A DNA stretch of 64,000 bases from Heliocidaris erythrogramma (GCA_025617745.1 CM046853.1:57621233-57685232), one strand, 5' to 3'; positions 1 to 13,930 are shown, numbered from the stretch's first letter. The notes: generated by a model from the sequence alone, not told the origin. Program-made: numbers and translations.

Positions 1-1340
1 GAAGAATAATAAGTGGTGAAAAAGGATCCACATTAAAAAAAAAAATGGGTGGGGCAGGGGCTGTCATTGACTCCCCTTGCTTTTCTTTTCTTTTTATTCA
101 AGGGGTGACCATCCCCTCATTGTCAGGTTATATGACACTCGGACCCTTAAAAGCAGTCCAATCTCAAATTAAAATGTCTTTCTCGGGTTCCATGGTCATC
201 GGGAGTTTTGAGAATTCGTCCAGGAGATCTTTAGTTCGGGAGCCATATCGGGGGTAGCCTTCGGTAACTTTCTGACCCTGCTCCACAAAAGTCCCACTCT
301 TGAGAGAATTAGAAAAAAGTGTCAGTTTAGGAATCTCTACTCACCGGTTAGCCCAAATTATTTTAACGGGGTGGGGGGAGGGGTGTCGCTGAAGTGGAAA
401 ATTGATGTGACATTTCTGTTGGAAACAATAGAATAATAATCGTCGCCAAATTTGTACATTTCAATATAACTTTTCCCTGTTAATGTGAGAAGATCCTTGT
501 GTTTTTGTTGGAATAATTTAATTCTTGCCGACAAGGGGCTCGTTTGATATAAAAGATGCTCTTTTGACATTTGCAAATTGCATTTTCAAAGGTTCTGTAG
601 GAAGTCCTCCTCCCATGCCCAATCCTTATGTATACATATGCAGTCATTTCATCCATCAAATTTCCGTCAAAATAAAGAATATTGATAGCAGTCATGACAT
701 GTCTAGAGAAATGTCAAATTAAAAATCCCCCTCCCATACCAAGCCCAGGTGGATTTGCTTTCCATCCATCTTTTGTATTTGTAATCTCATTTCATCACTG
801 AATCCGCCTTCCTTTTTCTTCTTTCGGAATTACAAACCTTTTACATTTTCAGAACTTTGAACCCTATTTCATTTTCGGAATTATTATGAACCTTCAGATG
901 AACGAACCTTCGGAATTAACGAACATTCGGAATAATGAACCTTCGGAATAATGCAACAACTGTTCGGAAGTTATGAACCCCTTTTCTCTTTCGGAATTTT
1001 ATGAACCCCCATGAATGGAAATTTGTGTTTCTGAATTATGAACCTTCGGAATTACGAAAATTGGAAAACAGAGTGCCCCTGTCCTGACTACCTCTTCCGT
1101 AATTACAGGCGGATCTTGGGGAGGGCCAAAGGTATTACCCCCTCCCGCTTTTTCGATAAAAATGTTTCGTTGGGAAATATTAAGATTTCTAACGGGAATT
1201 TGAAATAGTATTGCGGGAGGAAAAACATGTAGGCGGTTTTTAAACATTTCGTACTGTTTTTCTGAGAATTTTGTATCCACCGCGCTCTTCTTTCTAAACC
1301 CACTTAGTATCAGTCGGGATTTATAAGTCATCCTAACCCT
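1..1340. other. Non-coding sequence with degenerate TTCGGAAT/ATGAACC repeats
   Basis: No supportable gene. From about 820 to 1060 there is a degenerate short tandem repeat built on TTCGGAAT followed by TATGAACC or a close variant. Related copies of this motif occur near 37140-37200 and 45080-45240, so it is a dispersed repeat. Short open frames here do not resemble known proteins. Confidence 0.5.
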
Positions 1341-3020
1341 GATAGCAGACTGACGTCTTCAAGACGTCGTAAACTGGTCTAAACTGGTCAACTCGTCATA
1401 CGTCGTGTATGCAACGTCATTACGGCGTCTTTATAACGTCTTGTGAAGACGTCATATTTCTACAGTAAAGACGACGTAATTATGACGTCTCTACGACGTC
1501 TTTCAAAGACAATACTTTGCCATTTTTGTAATCAAAGTTAACAACGATAGTACGGCGCCTTTATGACATCTTTTAAAGACCATTTTTAGCCATTTTATAT
1601 GACCAAATAAACGACTTTTTGACGTCTTTTAAAGACAAAATTTGGCATCCTGTATGCCGACACAGGAAATGTACTACTTTTGGGGAGCAATTTTTGTCAT
1701 AGCCATTTACAAAAGCTGGGAAGCTCTGGCGGTGATCAGTTGGCCTACGTGATACTGAAAATAATATCAAATAAAATAAATAAAATTATATAAACAAAAT
1801 TGCCATATTCTGATGTGTTGTTATTGTGAAAGGAAGGATGGGGGGATTGGGGATAAATAACCTAATTTTTTATCGGAATTTTTTATCGGAATTTTTTAAC
1901 ACTTTCACTGACCTAGCTGTTCCTCTCATTTCTCTGCTTTTATACTATTTTCCGTGTGGACTTCCCCTTCAACAGGTCATAAACTGACAACAAAATGACA
2001 TCTATCAGTAATGACGATTTTTTTTTTGGCCAAATTTGTAGGGCAATGTTATGACATTTACGTCAGTATAATTTACAAGACTCTTTGCCAGTTTTGTAGG
2101 ACAATATTACTACGTGATATTCAATTAATTATGAGATATTTCTGTATTTGTATGGCGCGAAACTGAAAAAATTCAGGGGCTGATAAATGAGATATTACTG
2201 TATTCGAAAATAAATTATTTCATTGTCATTATCATTATTATCACTATTAATATTACAACACACATGTAATATCGATATCATAATTATCATTATCATTATT
2301 ATTGCTATCATTATTATCATTAATAATATTACAATTTTCCAATTCGATTTAAAATACCTCCTTTGGAAATTTGTGGAAATAGATAGATGACATTTGATTT
2401 TTAGGATTTTATGCAATGATTGCACTTTTAGTTACTTCCATTAATTATTATGTTGTACATAATTCAATCAATGTCAAGAGGATGTATTTTTAGAAATACA
2501 TTGGAAAATTGTAACCTTCAAGTATTTTTTTATATATATAGTAAGGTAGATACAGCTGTATAGTACCTAGGTATATATAGGACATAGGTTTATAATAGTA
2601 TAGGGTTGATGCATAGGATATGATGCAATATAATAGGATATAGGACAAAATGTTAATATAGACAGTGTGTTAATGTGCTAATTAACTAATACCCATTATT
2701 TAAATTTCTTTGTAAAAAGGGGTGTCTTTTTGACGTCTTAGACGTCTTTAAGATGTCTTTAAGACGTCAGTATGAATAGTTCACGACGTAAAAGAGATTT
2801 CTTTATGACGTACGTCTTCTGTTGGTAATAAACATGTCTTCAGGACGTCATAAAGACGTCTTCTTTGACCAGAAAGACGTCAAATTTAACGTCAATAAAA
2901 ACGTCTTCAAGACGTCAAACGTGGGTGCAAATTGTCGTCATATTAACGTCATTTATCTGACGTCCTAAATACTTATGACACAACGTCATTAAGACGTCAT
3001 TTTGCCCAGTCTCTGCTATC
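1341..3020. mobile_element. Non-autonomous DNA element with GACGTC-rich ends
   Basis: The left end reads GATAGCAGACTG and the right end is the inverted form (CAGTCTCTGCTATC), giving a short imperfect terminal inverted repeat. Both subterminal blocks (about 1345-1640 and 2730-3010) are filled with AAGACGTCTT-like palindromes and TGACGTC motifs, while the middle is AT-rich and lacks them. There is no open frame for a transposase. No clear target-site duplication was seen. It fits a non-autonomous element in which the ends carry many copies of one palindromic motif; the superfamily is unknown. Confidence 0.55.
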
Positions 3021-5330
3021 ACGGAATAGACCAAGAAGTCTAAAATCTTTAATCTGGGAGCAAAAAGGTAGGGGGGGAATCAGATTTGAGGTTGGTGATT
3101 TCTTTAGATATTTGGCTTTTTAAAAGGTACCTGATCTGAAATTTATCACCTTCTGTTGTCATTGATATCACAAAAACTTGGCACGTAAAACCGGGAGCTT
3201 TGAAGTCATGAATACACAATTCTTTCTGAGAAATAGGACCTACTGCCTTTCAAGTGGACATGAATAAACATAAACATGAATGCACACATAAATTATAAGA
3301 ACTGCGAACTTGATAACCAATCGGCGTCAAATAATAAATAGTCTAGTCCCACTCCACAAAGTATTTGGCATTGCACCTTTCATGGATACAAAAATACTTT
3401 GCGATTCTCTCCACAAATATGTACGCCGCTTGAACAATAATAATCCACTTAAAGGGGAAAACTAAATCCAGGCTCAGAAGAGGCGTCAAACTGATTGCGT
3501 CAGTACCTGCGCTACGCGAGCCTGTGAAGGCAATTAAACAAAGCGCCAGTAATTAAAAGTATAGTTTGGACTGCTCATTTTGCAATCAGTTTTTAAACGA
3601 CATTAGAGAGCTTTCGCAAATCGTTCGCGGACTCACTCAGACATGTCAGAGACGAAGGACGATTACGATTTGAACGTAGTTGCGCTCGACCGTGGTACCG
3701 ATTATTTTTCGTTTCGCACATCCAACAACGAGCGGTTTGCGTGACGTAATTGCTGAGGACACGCCCCGCATGATCGACCGCGATGATGATGTCACCGACA
3801 AGAGCGCTGATTGGCTGCTCGGCTTCTTACCGCTGCTGAATTCACCAACGTGAAATTGGCCCCAAACTCGTTGGCGATTGAAGTAGGGACTCGGAACAAC
3901 GAAATCGACGCGTGCGCAGATCGATTTTCGTATCAGATTACCGCACTACAGTCCGTACGTTCCTGATGCGAAAGCTAACTATTATCCTTTCATGACGAGC
4001 AAAAGGCCGTACAATTAGCGCAGGTACTGACGCAATCGAAATGACGCCTCGTGTGCGCCGGGCTTATGAAGACCTTGACCCTCGATCTGCATCTCGAGGG
4101 CGAAGTCCTCCCGAAAACGCGCGCAATGTGAAAGGTACACAGTGAAATACGACCAGGGAACCACCGGCGAACCGGCGGAGGACCCCTGCAAAACAGGGGA
4201 TGAGGAGAGCAGTGTAAAAAAGAAGACCATAGTTTGGAGGAAGGCGACAAGTGAGAAACGCGCGAAATTGGATCACTGTCTTGCACGTGCAGTTATGCAC
4301 CGTGAAATCATACCAAAACCACATTACAGGAAGTCCAATTCCCATAGCTTACCTGGAAGATGCATTTCTTTCCTGCAAGTAGATGTATCAGATTAAAATA
4401 ATAATAATAATAATAATGAGAGAGACGTGTATTAGTATCTTCCCAGCATGATGTGAGACCTTTGAGATCGACACTGACTCCGCCATTTTCTTGATGATCA
4501 GGGTTGCAGAACTTGAACGTCCTTACGTGTTTGATTGGGTGTTTTACAAATTTTGCGATAGCACCCGATCACAAATTTATTCAAATGTATGGATGCTTCA
4601 TTCTCAACTACGTACAGCGATGAATTAACCATCACCTGTTGCATTTTATTGTACTTCAGTAAGTAGTATGCTTTCTTTAGCCATTAAGGTGTTGTTTTTT
4701 CAATAGCAAGTATATATTTGTTTATTAATAACTTAAAAGTTATAACTCGTATTGGACTGAAGTTTTTACATTTTAAAGTTGAAGGATGTCAAGTTTATTT
4801 GGAGTAAGTTTTATGGCATTGCTGTGAATGCTATTCTTAAAACCTTTCGCTGAATAATTAATTATATTTTCACTTTTTGAAAAATCAAGGCCACGATATC
4901 TGTATGTATCAGTAATTAATTCAGAGCATAACAACTGTCATTGTGCATTGCAGCTGAAATTCCAGAGCACGTCTTTTAACCCGAAGTCATGGATGACACT
5001 GGATAGCAAAAGGTTAGCAGAAAATCGGTGAGATACACATCGACAATTGTGTTCTGAATCAATTACTGACACACACACAGATTTTTTGGGTCTCAGTTGT
5101 TCAAAGTAAAAATTTAGAGCATTATTTTAAGAATATTAACGAAAGAAATTTCAGAAAATTTATTACAAATATATTTGACATTCTTCAATTTTTCATTTTT
5201 GAAAACCTCAGTCTGGGACCAGTTTTAACATTTGATCAAATATGTCGTATTTTGCACCTAGTATTTATAGTATGCTTACATTTCACTGTTAAGTGTGGGT
5301 CAGACTCATCGATATCTGGTCAGACCCCAC
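3021..5330. other. Intergenic; locally CpG/GC-rich block at about 3480-4390
   Basis: The block at about 3480-4390 is richer in G+C and CpG than its surroundings and contains a short ATG-initiated frame from about 3642 that stops after roughly 34 codons. It may be a remnant exon or promoter of a gene outside the window, but no homologous protein was recognised. The remainder is AT-rich with a short (ATA)n run near 4400. Confidence 0.3.
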
Positions 5331-5339
5331 CGATAGCAA

Positions 5340-5453
5340 GCACGATAACGAAATTATTTATTAAAGGTACACCCTAACATGCTCGAGAATACTCACACGT
5401 ACACCAACATAGCAGGGTGAACTTTTAAAATGAATAAATTCGTTATCGTGCTC
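5340..5453. repeat. Short foldback (hairpin) repeat
   Basis: GCACGATAACGAAATTATTTA at the left is mirrored by AATAAATTCGTTATCGTGC about 90 bases later, so the segment can fold into a hairpin. It is probably a small inverted-repeat element. Confidence 0.5.
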
Positions 5454-5763
5454 GGTCAGGCCAAGCTCTTTACTGTGGCTTGAAAGACTTACATTTGTCG
5501 ATCCCTTTATTTATAAATCATGAACTGCTCACCGAAAGCTGATAATACTTACAAAAATAATTTGAAATGTTCCTTTACTGTTTAAAAAGAAAGATGATTT
5601 ATATTCTTTCAGTTAACATTATTTATTTATTATCTTTCCTAAAAGGACAACAATAATTCATGTTTTCTCTGTAGGAAATTTATGGAACATTTTTAAGGAT
5701 AAGTCTCTTACTTCAATTTGGACACTTTGACACGTGAAAAAAGACATGTGCAATAAGACATGT

Positions 5764-5966
5764 GCAATAGACCGCTTCTGTAATGTATACAAATTTATGC
5801 ACATATATTCTCTGAGCACCTAGTGACGAGCTATTCCATGAACCTGCTTTTTATAAATGAGCCTCAATGCTTGGAATCCAGTTTGCATACATTATCTGTT
5901 GCTATGTTCGGCAAGCTTTGATAGGTATGCATAAAATTTGCATACATTACCGAAGCGGTCTATTGT
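5764..5966. mobile_element. MITE, AGACCGCTTC terminal-repeat family, copy 1
   Basis: Starts CAATAGACCGCTTCTGTAATG and ends with the imperfect reverse complement (CATTACCGAAGCGGTCTATTG). A second copy in the opposite orientation lies at about 38313-38509 and shares internal sequence, including a CTAGTGACGAGCTATTCCATG-like stretch. About 200 bp, non-coding. Confidence 0.7.
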
Positions 5967-7340
5967 GCATGTTGTGTCAGGTGGTCACGATTATAGCGAC
6001 ACCTATGTTATGCTGACAAAGCTTATGCCTTGAACATTTTACATCACAGAACTGCATTATAATTTTCAAAGCCTCTAAAACAACGAATATGATAATACGA
6101 AGTTTCTTTTATCATGGAACAGCTGCTTCCGTTGCAAATTTTGCTTCTTCCAAGCAGTCATACCCGAGTCACACCACTAAACTGACTCCACACCGACTCC
6201 AAAACCGACCGATTCTTGGCCATTGCCATTGGGGGTAAACGTAAATTTTTGTTCGGTCTGTTGTCCGTCTCGATAATCGGACTCGTTTGTGTGACTGAGG
6301 TATCAAAAAGACAGAGTCCGGCGGTCGTGGGTGATTCCCTGGGCTCCTGTGCGGCGAGGTGACGGCTGGCGAGGTGTGGTGATGTGCCCTATCATCTTTC
6401 ACCACTGAAATCAGGCGAAGTGGCAGCCTATAACCATAATCAGGCTATCACTTGACCGTCTCTCCTTTCAAACTAGCAGAATCAAAAACAACCTGAGAAG
6501 TCACAGGCAATCACAAAATAGTAAAGCAACAGCAACATTAAACAGACGCAGTGGTAGAAGTTACAGACCTCAAGACAATTAATACAATTTCAAGTCTAAT
6601 TTTATGGCAATCGTCCGATGAGGGTAGAGTTTATTTGTGCAAAAGTGTGTGGTTCCGTGAAGCAGGTCGAAAAAAAAACTGATACGAAAGTTTATCCCAA
6701 ATGAGGTCTTTGGATAAATTCAAGTCGCTGAATCACTAAATGAGGTGCTTTTGAACACAATGTCATTGTAAGCATGGTATGCAAATTAAGTTATTAAAAA
6801 CAGTTTACAGTCGTAATCTAGAAGAGAGTGGAGGGGCATGAACAAAAGGGGGACTTTGCAGGGGCGTCAGTACTGAGACGGGCGGGGCAGTTGTTCTCAA
6901 TCATTTCGAGATTAACTGTGCATCTTATGTAGCATAAGATTTCCATAAATACCCCTCTCCCCCATTTCTGAAAAGGGTATAACCCTTTCTGTTATCATTA
7001 TTACATAATCACCATAGTTAATGAAATCGATCAGTATTGCTCTCTTGTCAGGAAAGTATCTCTGAATGTTCAACAATGTAATCAGATTTAATTGCAGTTT
7101 GCAACAACATCAACAAAAAATTGGTAAAAAGGAAAAACGATTGAATCATGATCTAAAGGAACTGATGATGAGGTTAACAAAAAAATTGCGTTTTGTTAGC
7201 GAGATCTAACTCATAGTCATATCATATTAAGAAATTGTAATTGCCCGAAAAATACAGATGGAAAAAATTTAAGATGAAGACAATAAAAGATGTATCTATC
7301 TGCTAACAAAAAGGAATAAGGAAAAGCATTATGCCTGTTG
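5967..7340. other. Intergenic, no gene recognised
   Basis: Non-coding by inspection. A proline/arginine-rich open frame on the minus strand near 6170-6405 has no recognisable domain and sits in a low-complexity stretch. Confidence 0.35.
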
Positions 7341-7495
7341 CAGATCAGGGCCCTGTTCATAAAACTTGTCATCAATGACAAAGTGCTATAACTGTTATAA
7401 GCTACTGAAATCCTTGCATCTGATTGGCTTAAAGCAAAGTTGTCAGTAGAAAAATTACCGACAAGACACTTGATGAAACACCCCCAGGCGTCATT
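7340..7495. mobile_element. MITE-like element (GTTCATAAAACTTGTCAT family)
   Basis: GTTCATAAAACTTGTCATCA near the left end is partly mirrored by ACAAGACACTTGATGAAACA near the right end. A related segment occurs at about 53535-53650 in intron 4 of the IAH1 gene. Non-coding. Confidence 0.45.
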
Positions 7496-7689
7496 TGCTG
7501 ACGTAGGACTGCGTCAGCGACGGCGTGGTTTTTGACGCATCTCGATGTGAGAGTGACAATTTATTGTGACGCAAAATACAACATGAAAACAGTGGGCTCA
7601 CTTACTGGCGCATGCACTTCGGTTAGTGTAGAAGGCAATGGAAATGACGCATCGCGCGCATCGGACAATCGACACGGCATGTTATCGCA

Positions 7690-8040
7690 CCCCCTCTTCT
7701 CTCTCTCCCTCTCCCTCTCTTTCTCTTTCTCTCTAACATAGTATTAAATTTAATGACGATTCCAACTATCTTCTTAAGTTAATGATCAAATTGTCATTAT
7801 CGTGTTTTCTTTGTAATTGTATAGGCTTTTTCTGACGTTCTGTTTTGTAATTTGTATCTTTGGTTGCACGAATCTTCATTTTTATCTGTACATCTCTGTC
7901 TCCGTCTCTCTGTCTCTCTGCCTCTCTCTCTCTCTCTCTGTCTCTCTGTCTCTCTTTCTCCACCCCCCTCTCGCCATCCTCTTTCACTGCCACTCTCTCA
8001 TCCTCTCCCCCTTTCTCTTTCTCTCCCTCTCCCTCTCACA
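7690..8040. repeat. CT-rich low-complexity tracts
   Basis: Runs of CTCTCTCC and CTCTGTCT, mainly 7695-7735 and 7895-8040. They create long artefactual open frames rich in Ser/Leu on the plus strand and Arg/Glu on the minus strand. Confidence 0.85.
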
Positions 8041-10300
8041 GTTTTAGTGTGGTGAAGAAGGAATTAAATCATTCCAGTTTCATGGTGGTTTATTTCATTT
8101 TTAATTCTGTGTCGTCGTAAATAAATTCAGATACCGACATGGTAATAAATTAACTCCTTATCTTTTGCAGTGGAAAACTTACTCGGTGCTTAACTTTCTA
8201 TGTTATGGCTATTTTAGAGGCGTTCGTGATACCTTACTGTGATAAAACTACATCACTACAAATGTGTTTGCATCTGGAATTGCATCTGGAAATTGCATGT
8301 TGGAATTTGTTAAATGCAAATCAGTGGATGCAGGCCCCTTGTACTGTTATCTAATGCCATTGCGTGGAACAGGTGTCCTATGGGTTCGTTTACATTCGTA
8401 AAATCTATAAAGATGGCCACGCATTGATCTTCATATTTCATTTCGAACTCGTAAATATCGATTTATCAAGGGCTGGCAATCGATGGTTAAACAAAATACG
8501 ATGGGTTGCTGTAAATATTGATTTGAATGAGAACTTAGTAGTCAGTGCGAGTGACGCAAAAGATAATGTTGACAAAACATGCACAAGAAACTTTATTTGC
8601 ACATTCTGCCTCTACGCCCTTCAATAAAAATACATATTGCAAAAGTATTTGAAAGATACCGCCAAACACTAAATTAGTTCCAAAGCAGTCGTCTGCCATC
8701 GGAAGACACCATAATGATTGCTCATTTTGATTTACAATAGGGCGTATGAAATGTGAAATAAACGTGCTGTCGCTTGTATCACGTACGGTTACTACTCCTT
8801 CTCTCTCTCTCTCTCTCCTCCATCCTATTTCCTTCTCTCCCTCTCTTTTTCCTCCCCTCTCTCCTTTTCATTTCTCTTTCCTTCTTTCCTTTCCTCCTTA
8901 TCTCTTCTCCGATCCTCCCTCCCTCTCTCACCTCTCTTCTTCTCTGTCCTCCTTTCTCCTCCAATCCTCCAATCCAATAAAACACATGCAAACGGCAAAG
9001 ACAGAATACATGATTGAAACATAATTTTATTTAAGTACATTTCTACCATAAACATGGGATTTTATATGAATCGCAACCATCAATTACCCCTGTCTATACG
9101 TTAATGCTTAAATTTATATTCAGAGCTATGTGGAATCTCGCTGAAATTGTTCGCAAATGCTTCCAAATTGATTTGAAAATGCAAATAGAATATTTCTCTG
9201 TTATCATACAACAGCTGTAAATATATTTGGAATACTGTACCGATTACATAAAGCTAGCAAAAGCCGGGCAACTGTTTAGGTTTTTCTAAGCATTTGCTTG
9301 CATCTTCAAATACATATGCTATGTTATCGCGCAAGTAGAAGTCTAGAAAAAGGAATTTTGCTCGAATGCATTCGGCCAATGTTCTTGATTTAATACATGA
9401 ACATTTGCATTTACCGCAGATACGTGTAAACAGTGAAGACATTATGGTACAAATACACAAGAACAATGCGCAATTGAAGTCCTTCATAGACCAATATTTG
9501 TAAAGCACACTGCATTGAAACGGTACAATATGGTTTTAGGGGACATTGTTATATCTGTCTAATTCAAGTCCATGGATTCAAGAATTCTACATCATTAAGA
9601 TAATCATCATGATTATGTACACATTTTTCAATTGGAGATGAGGATATAGATTTAAAGAAACACCGAGCAACCCCACAATTATATTGCACCGTTCATTACA
9701 AAATTTTGTTTTACAAATCTTTTGTTCGATTTTTACCTCTTTTCATCGTTAATGCATGAACACACACTTAATATAGGTATGATGTATGAATATGTATACA
9801 TATCACTGAATACACATCGCTTTTTTCATATTAACATGTTAATAAGTACTATATAATATTCATCATATAACATATATTTACATTTCTATACAAGACAAGA
9901 ATCTATCCGTCGTAGCATAATGTATTCAGATAATCGAACAGAATTTGATTAAAAATATCACTCTATTTTCACATGATACATGATATGTACATTCATTAAA
10001 ATGCTTCTCTTTTCTGTTTTGTGGGTAAACGGTTGAAAGAATATACTATAAATGTATACTGTACTTCATTATACCGACAAAATATTGGGCAACTCTAAGA
10101 AACCTTTTGTTTAAACACGTCAAATATGCATAATTGAATGCTAGATAATCGTGGACATTGATCTGTTATGAAAACACTGAAGCTGTCAACCAGGATATAC
10201 TCGATCATTCCCGCTGAGATACCGTACCTATAGCAATTTTGATACAATCAGCCATGTAAAAGTTTACATTGAAAATGAAAGTAAATGAATTAAGAAGAGA
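8041..10300. other. Intergenic AT-rich sequence with a CT tract at 8795-8970
   Basis: Contains another CT-rich tract (about 8795-8970). Nothing resembling a conserved protein or RNA gene was seen on either strand. Confidence 0.4.
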
Positions 10301-10601
10301 AACCCCCCCCCCCCCCTCCCCTGGCCCCCAAAGGGGGGGATTAATCATCCTTATCAATTTCAAGAATGATCACATATTTTAGTATTATCAATAGTTTTAG
10401 TAGTTGCAGAATGTGAAAAGTGACTCTCAATGTGACATTGATGAGGGAAACATTGCTAATAGAAATGGCAGTGATAAAATTAGTAGTAGAATGAGAAGGA
10501 TGGTAGTGGTAATGGTGGTATAGTAAAAGTAGTAGCAGCAGTGGAAGTAATGGTAAGAGCAGTAGTTGTTGTTTTTGTAGCAGAAGTAGCAGTTTCGGTA
10601 A

Positions 10602-10639
<38 letters not shown>

Positions 10640-10902
10640 AGAGTAGTAAAGTAGCAGCAGAAGTCGTAGTAGTAGTATAATAAGATACATGCAGTATTAT
10701 GCGTCTACACATTCTAACTGTACAGAAGTATAGTCATAGTTGTGGTAGTAGTAGAAGTAATAGTAGTAACGGTAATAACGGTAGTAATAGTAAGCAGTAG
10801 CAACAGAAATAGCAATAGTAGGAGGAAAAGCAGCAGCATAGTAGTAGTAGTATAGCAGCAGTACTAATAGCAGTACTACTACTAGTAGTAGTAGTAGTAG
10901 TA

Positions 10903-10941
<39 letters not shown>

Positions 10942-10970
10942 CAGTAGTAGTAGTAGTAGTTTTTTTTTCG
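10301..10970. repeat. Poly-C tract and two (AGT)n microsatellite blocks
   Basis: A 16-C run near 10302 is followed by imperfect (AGT)n/(TAG)n arrays, densest at about 10600-10640 and 10875-10960. The poly-Leu and poly-Tyr frames on the minus strand are products of the triplet repeat, not genes. Confidence 0.9.
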
Positions 10971-11535
10971 ATGTTTTATTTCTATTGTAGAAGAAGTCAT
11001 TGTATTTCAGAAAGAATCAGGTCTTTTTTTACATTGTCTTTTTCAGGCCACTTCCACTTCAGTTACATTAATTGTTTGGGATCATCTAATCTCCTCTCCC
11101 CTCCATCCCCTCCCCATCAGATGTAAACAGCGGTGGACTCTACAACCAACGATTTACCATCGTCTTGTAAATATTTATTTCTATTCCCAGGCCGACCCGG
11201 ATTTTGTTTCTCCGAAAACTGGGATATTTATCCTTCTCTGACGTGCAAACTGTTCTTGGTTATGACAGCATGACATGCAGGGATAATTCATTAATTCAAG
11301 AAAGAATAATGTTGTTAATTTCAGTTATTTTATAAGTAGAATGTGTTGCCGCAGGTGCCGAGTAAACTTGGCTCAAGATGCAACTGAGAAAGCGAAAAAA
11401 TATTGCAAGTAAGAAAGCGAAAAAATATTCCAAGTGTTCATCTAATAACATTTTCGACGTGATTGCCATTATGTATAAATTATTCAACGTTTGCCTTGGA
11501 ATCTCTAGATTGAAGTAATGGAGTTTTCCAGACAT

Positions 11536-11857
11536 GGGGGTGTTTCATAAAGCTGTTCGTAATGTTACGCACGACTTTACGAATGACTTGAATATGGCAA
11601 GCAAAATGTGATTCTCCGTCATTTTTAATCGCATCCGCTAAAGTTGAACTGTGCAGATGTAGATTAACGTTCTCATTATAACAAACATTTTAATACAAAG
11701 TATATTTTTTGCCACAATCTAATTGAGGTTATTGGAAATACAGTCACACTTTGTTAAAACGTCAGGAAAAACTTTGGGCATCCTATCTGGCACCTCATAT
11801 TCAAGTCGTTCGTAAAGTCATGCGTAACTTTACGAACAGCTTTATGAAACAGCCCCC
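11536..11857. mobile_element. MITE with GTTTCATAAAGCTGTTCGTAA ends
   Basis: The left terminus (GTTTCATAAAGCTGTTCGTA, then ACGACTTTACGAATGACTTG) is mirrored at the right by CAAGTCGTTCGTAAAGTCAT and TACGAACAGCTTTATGAAAC, giving terminal inverted repeats of about 55 bp around an AT-rich non-coding core. Confidence 0.75.
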
Positions 11858-12008
11858 TGGGCCCTCTTGCATTAAAAGGTGCGTTTAGTCGCAACTCAAC
11901 AAATTAAACACAAGTCCAATATACGCGATCCTTGATTGGTTGAAAATCAAGTTGCGTTTAATTTTTTGAGCTGCGATTAAACGCAACTTTTAATGCAAGA
12001 GGGCCCAG
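11858..12008. mobile_element. MITE, GGGCCCTCTTGCAT family, copy 1
   Basis: Near-perfect palindromic element: TGGGCCCTCTTGCATTAAAA at the left and TTTTAATGCAAGAGGGCCCA at the right. It directly abuts the previous MITE. A second copy is at 59011-59138. Confidence 0.75.
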
Positions 12009-13930
12009 GGGAGGGTAATGACTTGTATGCATAATAATCTTGGCTGATTTAATAGTGACAACACACCCAATCTCAATGCATGCTCCATTATGATTAGTGG
12101 CAATTCCAAACGTACTTCGGAATGTTTCGTTTATCCTCACGACTTCACAAAATCTGTATGAAATTGATTAATTAAAAATACAAAACTTTTTTTATTATAA
12201 TTGTTTTAATTATTTTCAATCGCTTACTCATGTTCCACCTTTCTTTATGAAACATTAATATTATCATGCTTCTTTTCTGACAACTAGAGTTTTGTATTTT
12301 CGTATTTCTAATTGCTTTTCTTTTTGCTAGTGCAAATTTTCAGTTCATCTTACCAATATATTCTTCCACATTGCAGACAATTAAAAGGGATTCCTTTAAT
12401 CTTTATTTTATTCCTTTTATCTTTTTTTATAGTGATTTTTATAATTGAGCATTCTTTTTGTTGGTAACGTCATTTGTTGGGAGAGGGACGGAGACTTGGA
12501 AGTGCCAGAAGTTCCAGACTTTTTGTGACAATAACAAGCGATATGAAATTAATGACTCCGAAAATTAGTTTTTAATAAGCGTCTTATACCTTATTATGTT
12601 AAAGAAACGATAAAGTCGAAAAATACAAGTCGAGTCATGTGACAGGGAAAGTTTAAGCTACAAACAAAGAGATTATTTTATCATTTACATTTTGAAACAT
12701 ATTCTCAAATAAAAAGCATCGTATAAATATTATGCATGCATTTATATTAAATTTCGATCCATTTGGCAAAATTTTTATGCAAACTATAAAGCATTCCTTG
12801 AATTTCAAGTAAGCATCGAGTGAAAGGCAAGTAAGTAGCTAAATCGTAGACGCTGCCATGTATATGGATGTATGGGTATGATTTGAGCATTTGCCCTGAA
12901 CTTTGCAGTTTCCCTAACATATTAGCCTAAATCATCGCAGAGGGAAAAATGCTATATCATTCATGTCCTGATCATTATAATAATCACCTAAAGTACTGAA
13001 TGTTCCATTCCTTCATCATTGTATAGTCTACTCACCGAGCGAGCAAGAGAGCAACAATAAATTTTGAAACTTCTTTTTGACTGAGAGTCATTGTTATCCT
13101 GCATTTCTTATCCACAATTAATTTAGTTTAGCGCTTGAAGATATCATTGTTGATATCATAAAGTTGGAACGATCCTAGTCTGTGTACCTGGTACTCCCAT
13201 TATAGCGGTTCATGGTAAATTAACTTTCACAAAAGCTCTTAGATACTCTTATACGACGAAAATACGACGAAACGTGTGTATCATCAATTATAAATTATGT
13301 TTTTCCGTTTTGATTGTGTGATGTACGAAAGGAAAAAAAATGATCGATCGCACAGTCATAGTAAGCAATAAGATGTATCAAGATGTAAATCACACTATCA
13401 TTTAGAAACTTCGCAGCATTATCTCTCTTTAATATCTTAAAATAAAGCTTCTGCAATTAATAGATTTAACAAAATCGATTGTGTTCTGTCGAAACATTCT
13501 CTTTGAGGAGATTAGAGTACAGAAACGATACACTTGAAAAGAAAAGATTTATAAAATATCAGACATACTTACTATTTACCCCCTTCAACCTTCCCCCAAA
13601 ACACACACACACACACACACGCATCACGAAAGAAAATGGAAAATGGAAAAAGTATCATTAAACATAACCATTCATTCAGCTATTCTAATTTTACGTAAAC
13701 AAAATAGAGCATGAATGATACCAGTATAAAAGAAATGCACAATCCAAATTTCAAAACTATTGCTGATAACAATGCTAAGATAAAATGAACATTCAAATAT
13801 ATTCCAATATTTTTATACTGCGTGTGCACTCATTCCTGAAAACCGTTTTCTTTTGTGTCGAAACGAATATTAATGCAGAGTAAATCATAATTTACGTCAT
13901 TTGTTTTGAGCAACTTATCTGAGTTGACAG
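12009..13930. other. AT-rich 3' flank of the GPCR gene
   Basis: AT-rich sequence with a short (CA)n run at about 13600-13620. It may include the 3' untranslated region of the minus-strand receptor. No other gene was recognised. Confidence 0.35.

Noticed and set aside
3990-4396. Overlapping open frames near 4.0-4.4 kb as a gene
   Set aside because: Frames on both strands in a GC-rich block with no recognisable protein; more likely shadows of composition.
7766-9055. Ser/Leu-rich and Arg/Glu-rich open frames
   Set aside because: Products of CT/GA low-complexity tracts; no conserved protein.
10341-11000. Poly-Leu and poly-Tyr open frames
   Set aside because: Products of an (AGT)n microsatellite.
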